Source: Virgibacillus litoralis | GTDB taxonomy: Bacteria > Bacillota > Bacilli > Bacillales > Amphibacillaceae | Assembly: GCF_017873675.1 (NCBI RefSeq) | Contig: NZ_JAGGKK010000001.1 | Span: 248,001 to 312,000, forward strand | Reading direction: 5' to 3' | DNA: 64,000 nt | Part shown: piece by piece, positions 8,170 through 17,959 of the stretch | Position numbering within the stretch: position 1 is the first letter of the stretch | Layout: every line of letters begins with the position of its first letter | Program-made: the position numbers and the translations under genes | The notes under the pieces: model-generated | Database searches by the model: none | The model's input: the letters and a program-made list of their open reading frames with translations, nothing else | What the model was told of the DNA's origin: nothing

Positions 8170-9555
8170 TTATTTTGGATATGTCATCTCTTTTGGATTT
8201 ACATATTGTTCAAACTCTTCTTCAGTTAGAAACCCAGATTCTACTGCAGTTTCTTTTAAAGTTGAATTATTCTCGAAAGCTTTTTTTGCAATTTTCGCTG
8301 CATTCTCATAGCCAATATGTGGATTTAGTGCGGTAACAAGCATTAAAGAATCATTTAAATATTTTTCAATTTGTTCATGATTCGGTTCGATACCTTTAGC
8401 ACAGCGTTCATCAAATGATAATATGCTATCTGAAAGAATTTCGCAGGATTGAAGAAAATTATAAGCGATTACAGGCTTAAATACATTTAGCTCAAAATTC
8501 CCTTGACTTGCTGCAAATCCTATCGTAGCATCATTCCCCATTACTTGGGCTGCGACCATCGTAACTGCCTCACTTTGGGTTGGATTAACTTTTCCAGGCA
8601 TAATCGAGCTACCTGGCTCATTTGCCGGAATGGTAATTTCACCTATTCCACAACGCGGTCCGCTTGCTAACCAGCGTACATCATTTGCAATCTTCATTAA
8701 ATCAGCTGCTAATCCTTTTAGCGCGCCATGTACATGTACTGTTTCATCATGACTTGTTAGAGCATGGAACTTATTAGGGGAGGAAATAAAGTCCTTACCG
8801 GTAACTTCATTAATTGCTTCACAAACAGCTTCAGAGAAATCCGGATGTGCATTTAGACCTGTGCCAACAGCAGTACCACCAATAGCCAGTTCCTTCACAT
8901 GATGAACGCTTTCTGAAATCATAACTTCCGACTTTTCGAGCATGCGGTGCCAGCCACTTATTTCCTGACCTAATGTCAGTGGTGTAGCATCCTGCAAATG
9001 TGTACGACCTATTTTTACAATATCTTGAAAAGCATCCATTTTAATTTTAAATGTGTCCTTTAAAGTTTGCAGCGCAGGAATGACCTTATCCTCAAGCTTC
9101 AAAACAAAGGCAATATGCATTGCTGTCGGATATGTATCATTCGAACTTTGTGATTTATTAACATCATCATTTGGGTGAAGTTTTAAATCACTGCCTTCAT
9201 CCTCAAGCCATTTATTGCCCGCATAAGCAATTACTTCATTCACATTCATATTTGATTGTGTACCGCTTCCTGTTTGCCATACAACCAATGGGAAATGGTC
9301 ATCTAACTTACCTGTAATAACTTGATCGGCTGCAAAGCCAATTGCGTCTGCTTTTTTCTTATCAAGCAAACCTAAATCACTATTTGCCTTCGCTGCACTT
9401 TTCTTCAAAATAGCAAATGCTTTGATAACTTCAGCAGGCATTTTTTCATCACCAATTGGGAAGTTTTGTTTACTTCGCTGTGTTTGAGCACCCCAATACT
9501 TTTCGGCAGGTACGTTTATTTCTCCTAGCGTATCTTTTTCTACACGGTATTCCAT
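8170..9555 (-). CDS. fumC: Class II fumarate hydratase
   Basis: Catalyses fumarate + water to L-malate in the TCA cycle; a cytoplasmic homotetramer. The protein has 461 residues, the usual length. Seen: N-terminal [20 protein letters not shown], the NVNEVIA segment, the T-HLQDATP motif ([16 protein letters not shown]) and the superfamily signature [14 protein letters not shown] 9555 (MEYRVEKDT) has the site GGAGG; an upstream in-frame start to 9597 lacks one. It stands alone with its own terminator. Another TCA step, odhAB, lies at 52-56 kb. Confidence 0.95.
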   Translation of the reverse strand: MEYRVEKDTLGEINVPAEKYWGAQTQRSKQNFPIGDEKMPAEVIKAFAILKKSAAKANSDLGLLDKKKADAIGFAADQVITGKLDDHFPLVVWQTGSGTQSNMNVNEVIAYAGNKWLEDEGSDLKLHPNDDVNKSQSSNDTYPTAMHIAFVLKLEDKVIPALQTLKDTFKIKMDAFQDIVKIGRTHLQDATPLTLGQEISGWHRMLEKSEVMISESVHHVKELAIGGTAVGTGLNAHPDFSEAVCEAINEVTGKDFISSPNKFHALTSHDETVHVHGALKGLAADLMKIANDVRWLASGPRCGIGEITIPANEPGSSIMPGKVNPTQSEAVTMVAAQVMGNDATIGFAASQGNFELNVFKPVIAYNFLQSCEILSDSILSFDERCAKGIEPNHEQIEKYLNDSLMLVTALNPHIGYENAAKIAKKAFENNSTLKETAVESGFLTEEEFEQYVNPKEMTYPK

Positions 9556-9713
9556 GTTTGTTGCCTCCTTGTATATCATAATCATATCTTTTACCATTGT
9601 AACAAAATTAAAGGAAATATTGTTGCTTACAGTAAGTAGAAGTCACAAAATAGTACGTATTTTACTAACAAATACAGTTGCTTTTCATTTATAATACTAT
9701 AAAAGACTATTTT

Positions 9714-9805
9714 AGCAGATAAGAAAGGATAAAACCTTTCTTACTGCAGAAGCACAACTAAGGCTCATCTACATTAAAGCTTGGTGATAAGCCAAGTTTT
9801 AATGG
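9714..9805. repeat. Small hairpin repeat, family R3 (copy a)
   Basis: The 335-bp gap between fumC and the next gene contains gataagaaaggat...cctttcttactgc, a hairpin, followed by agcacaactaaggctc and a second weak hairpin gcttggtgataagcc. Near-identical order is seen at 20728-20810 and, in the other orientation, at 22318-22430. No coding potential. Confidence 0.65.
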
Positions 9806-9890
9806 CGAAAGACTCTATAGAATCGGCAATTACTATACATTAATAAGCAGAAGTCTTCTAAATGCGTCTTAATGTAAGGAGGATTTCACT

Positions 9891-10805
9891 ATGCCAAATA
9901 TTTGGACACATATGCTATTTTGTGAAGATGTTGTGGATACAATCAAAAATCCATATCCGTTTTCACAATATGAGTCATATATGAAATTAGGTGCTCAAGG
10001 GCCAGATCCCTTTTTCTATTATAATTTTTGGCCATGGATAAAAGAAGAGCCTGTACATGACATTGGAATGATTTTGCACAAGAAAAATTGCGGTGCATTT
10101 TTAATGGATTTAATTGAACAGGCAAAAGATATGGACGGACGTGTTCAAGCATATGTATTTGGATTTGTCACACACCATATCCTTGACCGTAATGCACATC
10201 CATATATTCATTATCGTGCTGGCTATGATGGAAGTAATCATCAAAAGCTTGAAGTACTCATTGATACATTGATGATGGAAAAATATCATAATTTAAAAAC
10301 GTGGAAGGCACCAGTTTATAAAGAAATCGATATCGGGTATTCATTTAATGAGAATATAACTAATTTACTGCATACAGCCATTAAAAGACATTATCCGGAG
10401 GTCAATCGTAGTTCCACTTCTTACATCCAAAAAGCTTACCGGGATATGAAATTGGCACTAAAATTGTTAGCTGACCCACATGGATGGAAAATTGTACTAT
10501 TAAAACCATTGATTTCATCTTATTCCCATCAGCCAATTAAAAGTAACGTGGATTATTTAAATTTGCAACATACAACATGGTACCATCCAGCAACAAATGA
10601 TCCTTCTTCTAAAAGCTTTATTGATTTATATGAACAAGGACGTATGGAGGGTATTGAAATTATGACAGAAGTGCTTTCCTATTGGCAATCCAGGGATAAT
10701 ACTGCTCGGGAAAAACTGAGGGGATTAATTGGTAATGTATCATATGATACCGGGAAACCACTTGAGCTAAACCTGGAAAATAAATATAGTGAACCAATCG
10801 TATAA
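9891..10805 (+). CDS. Zinc-dependent phospholipase C family protein
   Basis: About 304 residues, no signal peptide. The N-terminal two thirds match the Zn_dep_PLPC fold: MPNIWTHMLFCEDV at the start, GAQGPDPFFY near 34-43, and THHILDRNAHPYIHYR near 94-109, where the His/Asp residues would bind metal. Such proteins are common in Bacillaceae and Clostridia; most have no tested activity, so substrate and role are open. ATG 9891 follows AAGGAGG. It is a single gene flanked by repeats. Confidence 0.78.
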   Translation: MPNIWTHMLFCEDVVDTIKNPYPFSQYESYMKLGAQGPDPFFYYNFWPWIKEEPVHDIGMILHKKNCGAFLMDLIEQAKDMDGRVQAYVFGFVTHHILDRNAHPYIHYRAGYDGSNHQKLEVLIDTLMMEKYHNLKTWKAPVYKEIDIGYSFNENITNLLHTAIKRHYPEVNRSSTSYIQKAYRDMKLALKLLADPHGWKIVLLKPLISSYSHQPIKSNVDYLNLQHTTWYHPATNDPSSKSFIDLYEQGRMEGIEIMTEVLSYWQSRDNTAREKLRGLIGNVSYDTGKPLELNLENKYSEPIV

Positions 10806-10837
10806 ATATTGATGTAAGCATCATTTAGTGGTGTATG

Positions 10838-10896
10838 GATTGTGCCCGCGCTTCGTGGGTGGTTCGGTGATGCTGCGCAAAGCGGCGCGGTCTTAG
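10838..10896. repeat. Degenerate copy of the GC-rich repeat
   Basis: The segment cgcgcttcgtgggtggttcgg and tgctgcgcaaagcggcgcgg followed by tcttag matches the middle of the GC-rich repeat at 4590-4625, but both ends are missing. It lies directly after the phospholipase-like gene. Confidence 0.6.
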
Positions 10897-10931
10897 AAAG
10901 TAATTAATATATGGTTGATTTTGACTAATAG

Positions 10932-10965
10932 CAAACGCCCAGAACAACTCTGGACGTTTGTTTTA
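10932..10965 (+). terminator. Terminator after the phospholipase-like gene
   Basis: Stem CAAACGCCCAGA/TCTGGACGTTTG followed by TTTTAT on the plus strand. Confidence 0.75.
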
Positions 10966-11057
10966 TATTATAAAACATAATTAATAGCCAACCTCCAGAA
11001 AAAATTCCCTACCTGAACAATCTTGCCCGGTTTTTGAAGAATAATGATTTGATGTTT

Positions 11058-11888
11058 TTAAACTGACAAGGGATTTTTTATATGTTCTTGAATAATCGAA
11101 TTTATAATGTGCAAAGAGTTCCATTCTCCCGAAGAAAAAAAGGTGATCGGATATTTTTTTGGAAAAAGGGTGTTGCTAATCTGACTTGGTGACAACCCAT
11201 CTTCGTAGAACTTGATAACTTTTCTTTCGATGTCGAACAAATAATCCAGCTTTCTTTGTAAAGCAGCACGTCCATCCTCTAAATAGCCGGCATGGCTGCA
11301 AAACACGTCCTCAAAATCATAGGATAATACTTTCTTTAAGGACTCAATAGTGTTTGGAATGCTTTCCTCACGTAAAACGACCTTTGTTCTCTCCTGGCAA
11401 TACAAATCCCCAGTGAAAAGTTGACCGGTTTCACGATTTAAAAATGCTAAATGGTCGACAGCATGACCAGGTGTTTCAATCACGTCCCATGTTGCATTGC
11501 GAGATGAAAAAGTTTTTCCAATAGCCCTAGCATGAAAAGGGCTGCGCTTGCCCCAAAATAATTTTCGATACATTGGATATTTAGGGTTCTCTTTACAAGA
11601 ATCAAGCATAATACTATTCATATAAACTGGTAGCTGCATTTCCTTATGTAAAAACGTTGCACAGCCTGTATGATCTTCATGATAATGCGTGATTACCACT
11701 TGATCTATATCTTGTTGTTTAAAAAATGGTTTAAATTCCTTTTCTAATGATTTTGCACCCGTATCAATTAAAACACCATCCACAACGAAGCAATGAACAT
11801 TTAATTTTATCCCTTGAAATGCTACTGTACCGTTTCCCATTTGAACTGCATTTATCGTCTGTTGTTTAAAATTTTTCTTTAATAACAT
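11058..11888 (-). CDS. MBL-fold metallo-hydrolase
   Basis: Metallo-beta-lactamase superfamily protein of 276 residues. Metal ligands are visible in order: THYHEDHTG (HxHxDH), ETPGHAVDH, TGDLYC and CSHAGY. This layout is that of the glyoxalase II-like hydrolases; the C-terminal ~60 residues may form a winged helix seen in LACTB2-like enzymes. Substrate unknown. Two in-frame ATGs exist; 11888 is preferred because AGGAGG is 9 nt before it, while the one at 11906 is only 2 nt from its own purine run. A palindrome overlaps the promoter region. Confidence 0.8.
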   Translation of the reverse strand: MLLKKNFKQQTINAVQMGNGTVAFQGIKLNVHCFVVDGVLIDTGAKSLEKEFKPFFKQQDIDQVVITHYHEDHTGCATFLHKEMQLPVYMNSIMLDSCKENPKYPMYRKLFWGKRSPFHARAIGKTFSSRNATWDVIETPGHAVDHLAFLNRETGQLFTGDLYCQERTKVVLREESIPNTIESLKKVLSYDFEDVFCSHAGYLEDGRAALQRKLDYLFDIERKVIKFYEDGLSPSQISNTLFPKKYPITFFSSGEWNSLHIINSIIQEHIKNPLSV

Positions 11889-11934
11889 AAAGTGTAGCCT
11901 CCTCATAACCTCCTCTTTGTTAAACTATAACACA

Positions 11935-11954
11935 GAATGAATGGCTATTCATTC
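11935..11954. promoter_or_regulatory. Perfect inverted repeat upstream of the MBL hydrolase gene
   Basis: GAATGAAT-GGCT-ATTCATTC, 8-bp perfect arms, 47 nt before the chosen start. On the minus strand it lies just upstream of a TATAGT -10-like hexamer, so a bound repressor would cover the -35. The half site recalls TGAATGA-type TetR operators such as that of B. subtilis FadR, but the spacing differs. Confidence 0.45.
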
Positions 11955-12058
11955 ACCTATAATTAAACTTCTATTAAAAGAAGGACGTCCAGGTAATAAA
12001 ACCCCCAGACGTACATTTTGTATTTCTAATTACCCCGTTACGTTACTAAAAGAACCTT

Positions 12059-12211
12059 TTACTTAAACAACTTACCTAATAATTTTCCGGTTCCTTTTCC
12101 TGCTACTCTTCGCCCAACCCTTTTACCTACTTTGCCTTTCTTAACAGCATTCACATCACCTAAAACTTTGGCAATTCCATATAATGCTTTGCGTATATTA
12201 TTGATGCGCAT
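12059..12211 (-). CDS. Small basic protein, 50 aa
   Basis: Translated from ATG 12211: begins MRINNIRKALYGIAKVLGDV and continues with a K/R/G-rich tail ending LLGKLFK. Net charge is strongly positive. The site AAGAGGTG precedes the ATG, and the gene starts 13 nt after the stop of the MFS gene, so it is likely co-transcribed. I have seen similar short basic proteins in Bacillaceae but know no function; nucleic-acid binding is only a guess from charge. Confidence 0.65.
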   Translation of the reverse strand: MRINNIRKALYGIAKVLGDVNAVKKGKVGKRVGRRVAGKGTGKLLGKLFK

Positions 12212-12224
12212 AGTTTTTCACCTC

Positions 12225-13523
12225 TTATTGTGGTTTTATATCAATTTTCTCAGCTTGATTTGTTTGCCGTTTAGCTTCCAGTACTCCTTGGTCAATATTA
12301 ACAAACCGCAATAAAACAATCCCTACGATAAAGAAAATGACAAGCGAAATGATACCAAGTCTGCTTGAGCCTGTTAACTGCCCAACTATCGCAAATAAAA
12401 ACGGCCCAAAGATGGCTGCAAACTTTGCCGAAATTCCATAAAAACCAAAGAACTCTGCATGTTTATTAGCCGGCACCATCCTTCCGTAGATAGATCTGCT
12501 GAGTGATTGTGCCCCACCTTGTACTAAGCCAACACAGAATGCCAGTAAATAAAAGTGTAGTGCGGATGACATAAAATAGCCTAAAATCACGATACCAAGA
12601 TAAGCGTACAACGTTATATACAGTGCCTTTTTGGCAGTAATTTTACTAGCCAGCCATCCAAAGAAAAAAGTACATGGAATACCAACAAATTGTGTGATTA
12701 GTAAAGCAACAATTAATGAATTGGAATCTATTCCAATATCACGTCCATAGATAGTTGCCATCTTTATAATGGTGGATATTCCGTCATTATACATCCAGAA
12801 AGCTAGTAAAAAGATTAATAAGTGCTTGTATTGCTTAATTTCCTTAAATGTATTGGTTACTCTTGAAAATCCTATCGCTGCATAAGACCGATCACGCTTT
12901 GTTTTTACTTTCTTTTCTTCCTTAATATTTTTTAGTAACGGCAGTGAGAATATAAACCACCATACCCCTACCGTAACGAATGATACTTGGCTTGCAACTG
13001 CTGCATTGGGCATACCGAACCAAGAGTACTTAAGAATCATTAAGATATTTATGGCTAATAAAACACCGCCTCCAATATAGCCGAATGCAAACCCGTAGGA
13101 AGAAATTTTATCTATATCTTCTTCATCAGCTATTTCAGGTAAAAAAGCATCATAAAAAATATTGGCACTCGAAAAACCAACTGTTCCAATTATTAATAAA
13201 AGAGAAGCAAATATGTAATCTCCTTCACCAACAAAGGCTAGTAAAATACTTGCAACAATCCCCATAAAAGCAAAAAAACGCAAAAATTTCTTTTTAGCTG
13301 CTGAAAAATCACTGATTGCCCCCAAAAAGGGTGCCATCACAGCAACAATTAATGCAGCAATTGACTGTGAATATCCCCAGTAACTATCAGCAAGTGATTG
13401 GTCTACACCAACTGCCGCTACATCATAGTAGAAAACAGGAAGAACAGCTGCCATTATGGTAGTTGCAAATGCCGAATTACCAAAATCATATAACATCCAA
13501 CTAAAGACAGTCTTCTTCTTCAT
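12225..13523 (-). CDS. UMF1-family MFS transporter (Atg22-like)
   Basis: Integral membrane protein of 432 residues with about 12 membrane segments. The N-terminus FSWMLYDFGNSAFATTI and the SDFSAAKKKFLRFFAF loop are typical of the Atg22/UMF1 group (YxiO-like in Bacillus). Substrate not known; the eukaryotic Atg22 exports amino acids. The second ATG (13523, MKKKTVF) is at a suitable distance from the GGGGGG ribosome site; the first (13529) is too close. It is followed by the 50-aa basic protein gene. Confidence 0.82.
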   Translation of the reverse strand: MKKKTVFSWMLYDFGNSAFATTIMAAVLPVFYYDVAAVGVDQSLADSYWGYSQSIAALIVAVMAPFLGAISDFSAAKKKFLRFFAFMGIVASILLAFVGEGDYIFASLLLIIGTVGFSSANIFYDAFLPEIADEEDIDKISSYGFAFGYIGGGVLLAINILMILKYSWFGMPNAAVASQVSFVTVGVWWFIFSLPLLKNIKEEKKVKTKRDRSYAAIGFSRVTNTFKEIKQYKHLLIFLLAFWMYNDGISTIIKMATIYGRDIGIDSNSLIVALLITQFVGIPCTFFFGWLASKITAKKALYITLYAYLGIVILGYFMSSALHFYLLAFCVGLVQGGAQSLSRSIYGRMVPANKHAEFFGFYGISAKFAAIFGPFLFAIVGQLTGSSRLGIISLVIFFIVGIVLLRFVNIDQGVLEAKRQTNQAEKIDIKPQ

Positions 13524-13592
13524 ATACATCCCCCCTTATGACTTAAGCATATCAAATAATTTTAAATAATAGGACAAAAAAATAATTAAATA

Positions 13593-13629
13593 ACGAGGAA
13601 ATGTCATATTAAAATATGCACTTCCTCGT
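13593..13629. terminator. Terminator upstream of the MFS gene / after the chemoreceptor gene
   Basis: Stem ACGAGGAAATG-like / CACTTCCTCGT with an AT-rich inner part. It follows the chemoreceptor stop on the minus strand. Confidence 0.6.
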
Positions 13630-13643
13630 ATAATAGCTCTTGT

Positions 13644-15110
13644 TTATTTTGCTTTTTCCAAAGTTGCTGCAACTTCATTTGTTTCTTCAATAGCAGAAAC
13701 CAAATTAGTTATACGGTCAACCTGTTCTTCAAGCATCGCCTCCAACTGCTGAATGGTGGCCGTAGTTTCTTCAATTAAAGAAGCTAATTGATTGACTGAC
13801 CCATCTATGGTTTCAGATGATGCTTGTATATCATTAGCCTGTTTTGCTAGATAACCTAAATACTTAATAAAGTTGATTAGCTGTTCAGTGATTTTTTCAA
13901 AATTAGCTTTGGTTTCTTGTACACTTATGGCACTCTTCTGCAGCTGCTCCTTATTATCGTTTACTTCCTGCTGCGCTTGTCTTGCATCATCTTCAATAAT
14001 TTGCAGGTTCTGACTAATTTGCTGTGCAGTGTTTTGAGAGACTTCAGCCAACTTACGAACTTCTCCGGCTACGACAGCAAAACCTTTTCCTGACTCTCCG
14101 GCTCTTGCTGCCTCAATACTTGCATTCAATGCTAACAGGTTAGTCTGTGCCGCTATGTCCTGGATTTTTTCTGTAAACGTATTATTTTCTTGCATTTTAT
14201 GAACAAGATTATTCATGTTTGTGCCCAGCTGTTCAAAGGATTGCTGAAACCCATTCATTGTGGCCGAGAGGTTCTCCATGGATTGTTGACCTTCCATCGA
14301 TAATTCTTTTAATTCTTCTCCATCTGCAGTACTCTGCGAGAAAGAATGAATCATTTTGGACAATTTTTCACCCGTTTTTTCGATTGTAGTTGAAATGGTA
14401 GTTGCAGATTCAGCCTGTGACTGACTGGCTTTTGTGATTTCCTGAAATGCCTGGCTCATCTCTCGCATCGATTGTGAGTTTAAATTGCTATCCTGCTCAA
14501 TAATGGTCATTTGTGACCTAACATTAGTTGCACTTACTTCTACGATTTCAGCTTGTTTCCTTTGGTATTCGGAGTGATTTTCGCTCTCAGTTAAAGCACT
14601 CTGGGCATCTGTAAGCAGCTTCCTTGCTACCCTTACTTGGATCACTAAAACTGCGAATACCAGGACAAAAAATACAATCGTAATAGCAGTAGCCCTTGCA
14701 TCGAATCCAATTATTGCTCCTTTTGAAATAACAAAAAAGGTTAATAATGACAGTCCAAAGAAACCTCCTGTAACTAAAACTGTTAACGAAAGAGATATCG
14801 CTGCTACAGCCAGAACATAAAAGGTAAAAAGCATATTCGTTACATAATCAGAACTTAAAATAATAATAAATGCGACTCCAGATAGACTTATTATTGCTAA
14901 ATAAGGAACTGCCTTGGTAAATATCTGTTTATAATGAAATAACCCAATTAGTGCTACACTAACTCCTCCGCCAATACCAAGTGCAATAAGATTTTCTGTT
15001 GGTGCCCCGACAACAAGCTCTGCCCCTACACCTAAAAACAACGAAAATAACAAAATATAAAACAAAATACGGTTTTGTTTATGTACTATAGAGTTATTAT
15101 TTTTTTCCAT
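13644..15110 (-). CDS. Methyl-accepting chemotaxis protein with multi-span membrane sensor
   Basis: A 488-residue receptor. Instead of the usual two membrane segments round a periplasmic domain it has about six hydrophobic segments in residues 12-160 with very short loops, then directly a coiled-coil signalling domain with no clear HAMP. The kinase-contact hairpin tip is [20 protein letters not shown] with [16 protein letters not shown] after it. Known: such domains control CheA. The membrane-embedded sensor suggests sensing of membrane state or a lipophilic cue, which is inference. Single gene. Confidence 0.85.
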   Translation of the reverse strand: MEKNNNSIVHKQNRILFYILLFSLFLGVGAELVVGAPTENLIALGIGGGVSVALIGLFHYKQIFTKAVPYLAIISLSGVAFIIILSSDYVTNMLFTFYVLAVAAISLSLTVLVTGGFFGLSLLTFFVISKGAIIGFDARATAITIVFFVLVFAVLVIQVRVARKLLTDAQSALTESENHSEYQRKQAEIVEVSATNVRSQMTIIEQDSNLNSQSMREMSQAFQEITKASQSQAESATTISTTIEKTGEKLSKMIHSFSQSTADGEELKELSMEGQQSMENLSATMNGFQQSFEQLGTNMNNLVHKMQENNTFTEKIQDIAAQTNLLALNASIEAARAGESGKGFAVVAGEVRKLAEVSQNTAQQISQNLQIIEDDARQAQQEVNDNKEQLQKSAISVQETKANFEKITEQLINFIKYLGYLAKQANDIQASSETIDGSVNQLASLIEETTATIQQLEAMLEEQVDRITNLVSAIEETNEVAATLEKAK

Positions 15111-15165
15111 TCATTCTCCCCCAATATGACTAGCTTCTATGTAAAAAGAACTATATATATCCCAT

Positions 15166-15195
15166 CAAAAAAGCCTCACCAAACAAAGGTAAGGC
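15166..15195 (-). terminator. Terminator after the IDEAL protein gene
   Basis: Minus-strand stem GCCTTACC/GGTGAGGC, 7-nt loop, then T6. Confidence 0.8.
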
Positions 15196-15215
15196 AATCT
15201 TGATGCAAATTGGGA

Positions 15216-15449
15216 TTACTCCCAAATATAATGTCTGTATTCCTTACTTAACTGTAAGAACTTTTCTTTATTTCCAGTGTCAATAGAGCTGTTTATCGCT
15301 GTTTCCAGTCTCTCCTTATTCCAATTAAAGCATAACTCATCCAGTAACATCCGTGATGAAAGCTTTAACTCATATGAAACTTCCCTTTTGGCGTCAAGTG
15401 GTTTTCCATCATATCTTACGTATCGATAAATTAATTTCTGCTTTTTCAT
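15216..15449 (-). CDS. IDEAL-domain protein, 77 aa
   Basis: Small cytoplasmic protein starting MKKQKLIYRYVRYDGKPLDA. The C-terminal half (RMLLDELCFNWNKERLETAI, then SSIDTGNKEKF) fits the IDEAL domain, found at the ends of several short Bacillus proteins such as YozD and YpiB. Function unknown; probably a protein-interaction module. ATG 15449 follows AAAGGGGCG; the ORF is open further upstream but without a start signal. It lies after the MFS gene on the same strand, 86 nt away. Confidence 0.72.
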   Translation of the reverse strand: MKKQKLIYRYVRYDGKPLDAKREVSYELKLSSRMLLDELCFNWNKERLETAINSSIDTGNKEKFLQLSKEYRHYIWE

Positions 15450-15535
15450 GGAACACGCCCCTTTGTTCCTTTTTTCTATTATCCTAAAATTTACGAATAA
15501 TTGCAACAATAATATTTGTGTGCTGCAATATTTTT

Positions 15536-16735
15536 TTAGGGGTTAATGTTTCGATACGCAAGTAAACCTGCTCCCAGTGCAAAAATAGTTAAAAGGCTTA
15601 TCATCCAAATAATATTTCCCTTCATCATAATTGCAATTACTGGCGGCCCTGCTGCAACCCCAATAAAACGCATAGCACTGTAAATGGATGTGATCACACC
15701 TCGCACATCTTTTTCCAGGCTCTCAGTGATTAATGCATCCATACAAGGCAGTGACATCCCTATCCCGCTTCCACATATAAGGAAAATAGATAAAAGATAA
15801 ACTGGATGATCCATGAAAGGAATCACCGCAACTGAAGCCCCAGTAAGTATAATGCCTATAAAAGTTATCCATTTCATTATTTTTAAGTTATCATTTATTT
15901 TCCTTCCCGCAATAAATGAGGCAATCGATAAGGCCAGTAAAGGAATAGCCAGTAGCACCCCTTTCCAAATACCTTTATAATCATATTTATCTTCTAGAAT
16001 GCTTGAAAGATAAAACAAAAATCCAAACAAAATAAACATTAATATAGCTCCAATAAGGAATATGGCAATTAGCCACTTCCCATGTTTCTTCATAGTATCT
16101 TTAGCGAAACCCCAGTATTTCTTAAAACTTGTATGTTCCTCCTCCCCTCCCTTGTTTTTCACAAGAAATCCAACCATCAGGACGGATACAGCACAAAATA
16201 CCGGAATTGAATAAAACGGCAAAAACCAAATAAATGCTGCCAGGACAGCACCTAATATCGGACTTAACACTTTGCCAATTGTGTTGGATGTTTCAATAAT
16301 GCCAAGCGTTGTGCTCGCTTCTTTATCATCTCGGAACATATCGCCTACAAGCGGAAGTACAATTGGGGCAGCACCTGATGCACCTATCCCCTGCAGAATT
16401 CTGCCAACGATAATCATGAGGTACGGATCACTCATACTATTGGAAGCCCATCCCGCAACTAACCCCCCCAATCCAGTAATAATTAATGAAGGAATAATTA
16501 CCTTTTTCCTGCCAAATCGGTCTGATAAAAAGCCTGCTAATGGGATGAAAAAAATAGCTACAATTGAATACATCGTAATAATATAACTTGATTGCAGTTT
16601 GGAAATATCAAGTTCTTTTTCCATTAAAGGTAATATTGGAATAAGCATCGAATTTCCTAAAGTCATAATTAGTGGAATAGATGCTAATGATATAACTGCC
16701 CAGCGCTTATCATGAGCATCATTCTGTTTCGTCAT
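15536..16735 (-). CDS. MFS transporter, drug-efflux type
   Basis: A 399-residue membrane protein with about 12 segments. The loop GFLSDRFGRKKVI after the second segment is the MFS motif A, and GRILQGIGASGAAPIV near 112-127 resembles motifs B/C of drug:H+ antiporters. Specificity is not readable. The last base of the stop codon is close to the IDEAL gene, suggesting one transcript. Single clear ATG. Confidence 0.82.
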   Translation of the reverse strand: MTKQNDAHDKRWAVISLASIPLIMTLGNSMLIPILPLMEKELDISKLQSSYIITMYSIVAIFFIPLAGFLSDRFGRKKVIIPSLIITGLGGLVAGWASNSMSDPYLMIIVGRILQGIGASGAAPIVLPLVGDMFRDDKEASTTLGIIETSNTIGKVLSPILGAVLAAFIWFLPFYSIPVFCAVSVLMVGFLVKNKGGEEEHTSFKKYWGFAKDTMKKHGKWLIAIFLIGAILMFILFGFLFYLSSILEDKYDYKGIWKGVLLAIPLLALSIASFIAGRKINDNLKIMKWITFIGIILTGASVAVIPFMDHPVYLLSIFLICGSGIGMSLPCMDALITESLEKDVRGVITSIYSAMRFIGVAAGPPVIAIMMKGNIIWMISLLTIFALGAGLLAYRNINP

Positions 16736-16949
16736 ATTACATTCACAGTCCTTCTTTTTGTAAAATAATCACTAAAATTACTATTCTCCTAAGCAAGATA
16801 TTTATTCTCGTTTAAGATGATAGTCATTTTTTACCTAACGAAACTTATTTTATAACTCGCAAAACATATAACCGTATCCTTTACTTTTTCTCTAGACTTA
16901 CTGGACAATGCTTTGGTAGACTGTTATAGCTGACATTCGTTGGAATAAA

Positions 16950-17075
16950 ATGTTAGGAAAGTTGGCATTCGTTAAAGGGATTCTTATGAAAGTGTAATTT
17001 GTATTAGAATCGCTTATCTTTAGAGTGCAAATCTTATGGCTAGAGCCTTGGTTGTACTTATGCAGTGAATAAATG
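16950..17075. repeat. Degenerate copy of hairpin repeat family R3
   Basis: The 350-bp gap upstream of the cation transporter gene holds gttggcattcgttaa and agccttggttgtacttatgcagt, which align with ttggcattcgccaa and gccttagttgcacttatgcagt at 22338-22385. No gene or clear regulatory site was seen in the rest of the gap. Confidence 0.5.
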
Positions 17076-17087
17076 GGAGGCCATTTC

Positions 17088-17954
17088 ATGGGGCATGCAG
17101 ATAATCTAAAAAAAGGTGAAAAGGGCGCATGGATTAGCATTATTGCTTACATTATCCTTTCTATTTCTAAGTTAATAATCGCCTATATCGGTAGTTCAGA
17201 GGCGTTGCGTGCAGATGGATTAAACAACTCCACCGATGTAATAGCCTCGATTGCCGTGTTAATTGGATTAAAAATATCAAGAAAGCCCCCTGATGAAGAT
17301 CATCATTATGGGCATTATCGTGCAGAAACTATTGCATCCCTGTTCGCAGCTTTTATTATGATGACAGTTGGGATACAGGTAATAATTGATACATTCAGTA
17401 AATTATTTACGAGCGAAACAACGCAGCCTGATATGCTAACAGCTTGGACAGCATTAAGTGCTGCTGTCATTATGTTCATGGTTTATCGATATAATCTTTC
17501 CTTATCCAAAAAGGTAGAAAGCAGTTCATTGTACGCCGCTGCACAGGACAACCGTTCAGATGCCTTTGTAAGTATCGGAGCATTTGTGGGAATTATCGGT
17601 GCACAACTAGGACTTTTTTGGTTGGATCCATTAGCTGGTTTAGTTGTTGGTATTATTATCTGCAAAACTGCTTGGGATATTTTTAAAGATTCGACACATA
17701 CATTAACAGATGGATTTGACGAAAAGCAGATTATGAAAATAAAATCAAGCATTGCAGAAGTTTCTGAGGTAAAAGAAGTGGTAGATATTAAAGGAAGAGT
17801 ACATGGCAATCAATCTTTTATAGATATTACCATTCTTGTTGATCCTCAATTGAATGTAAAAGAAAGCCATGCTATCACAGAGAAAATCGAAACACTACTC
17901 GATCAAGAGCATAATATTCCGTATGCTCATATTCATATTGAGCCATATCAATAG
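17088..17954 (+). CDS. Cation diffusion facilitator (MneS/MneP-like)
   Basis: Membrane antiporter of 288 residues with six membrane segments and a C-terminal cytoplasmic domain (about 205-288). Metal-site residues appear in ADGLNNSTDV (second segment) and DNRSDAFVSIGAF (fifth segment), and HHYGHYRAETIASL follows segment two. CDF proteins export divalent metals; the overall length and the DGLNNSTD motif recall the Mn2+ exporters YeaB (MneS) and YdfM (MneP). Mn2+ is therefore likely but not proven. ATG 17088 follows GGGAGG; the earlier ATG 17073 overlaps that site. A 0.7-kb repeat starts 5 nt after the stop. Confidence 0.85.
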   Translation: MGHADNLKKGEKGAWISIIAYIILSISKLIIAYIGSSEALRADGLNNSTDVIASIAVLIGLKISRKPPDEDHHYGHYRAETIASLFAAFIMMTVGIQVIIDTFSKLFTSETTQPDMLTAWTALSAAVIMFMVYRYNLSLSKKVESSSLYAAAQDNRSDAFVSIGAFVGIIGAQLGLFWLDPLAGLVVGIIICKTAWDIFKDSTHTLTDGFDEKQIMKIKSSIAEVSEVKEVVDIKGRVHGNQSFIDITILVDPQLNVKESHAITEKIETLLDQEHNIPYAHIHIEPYQ

Positions 17955-17959
17955 AAAGA

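Noticed and set aside
16898-17140. 80-codon minus-strand frame upstream of the cation transporter
   Set aside because: Covers a degenerate repeat and the start of the real plus-strand gene; no family, no start signal.
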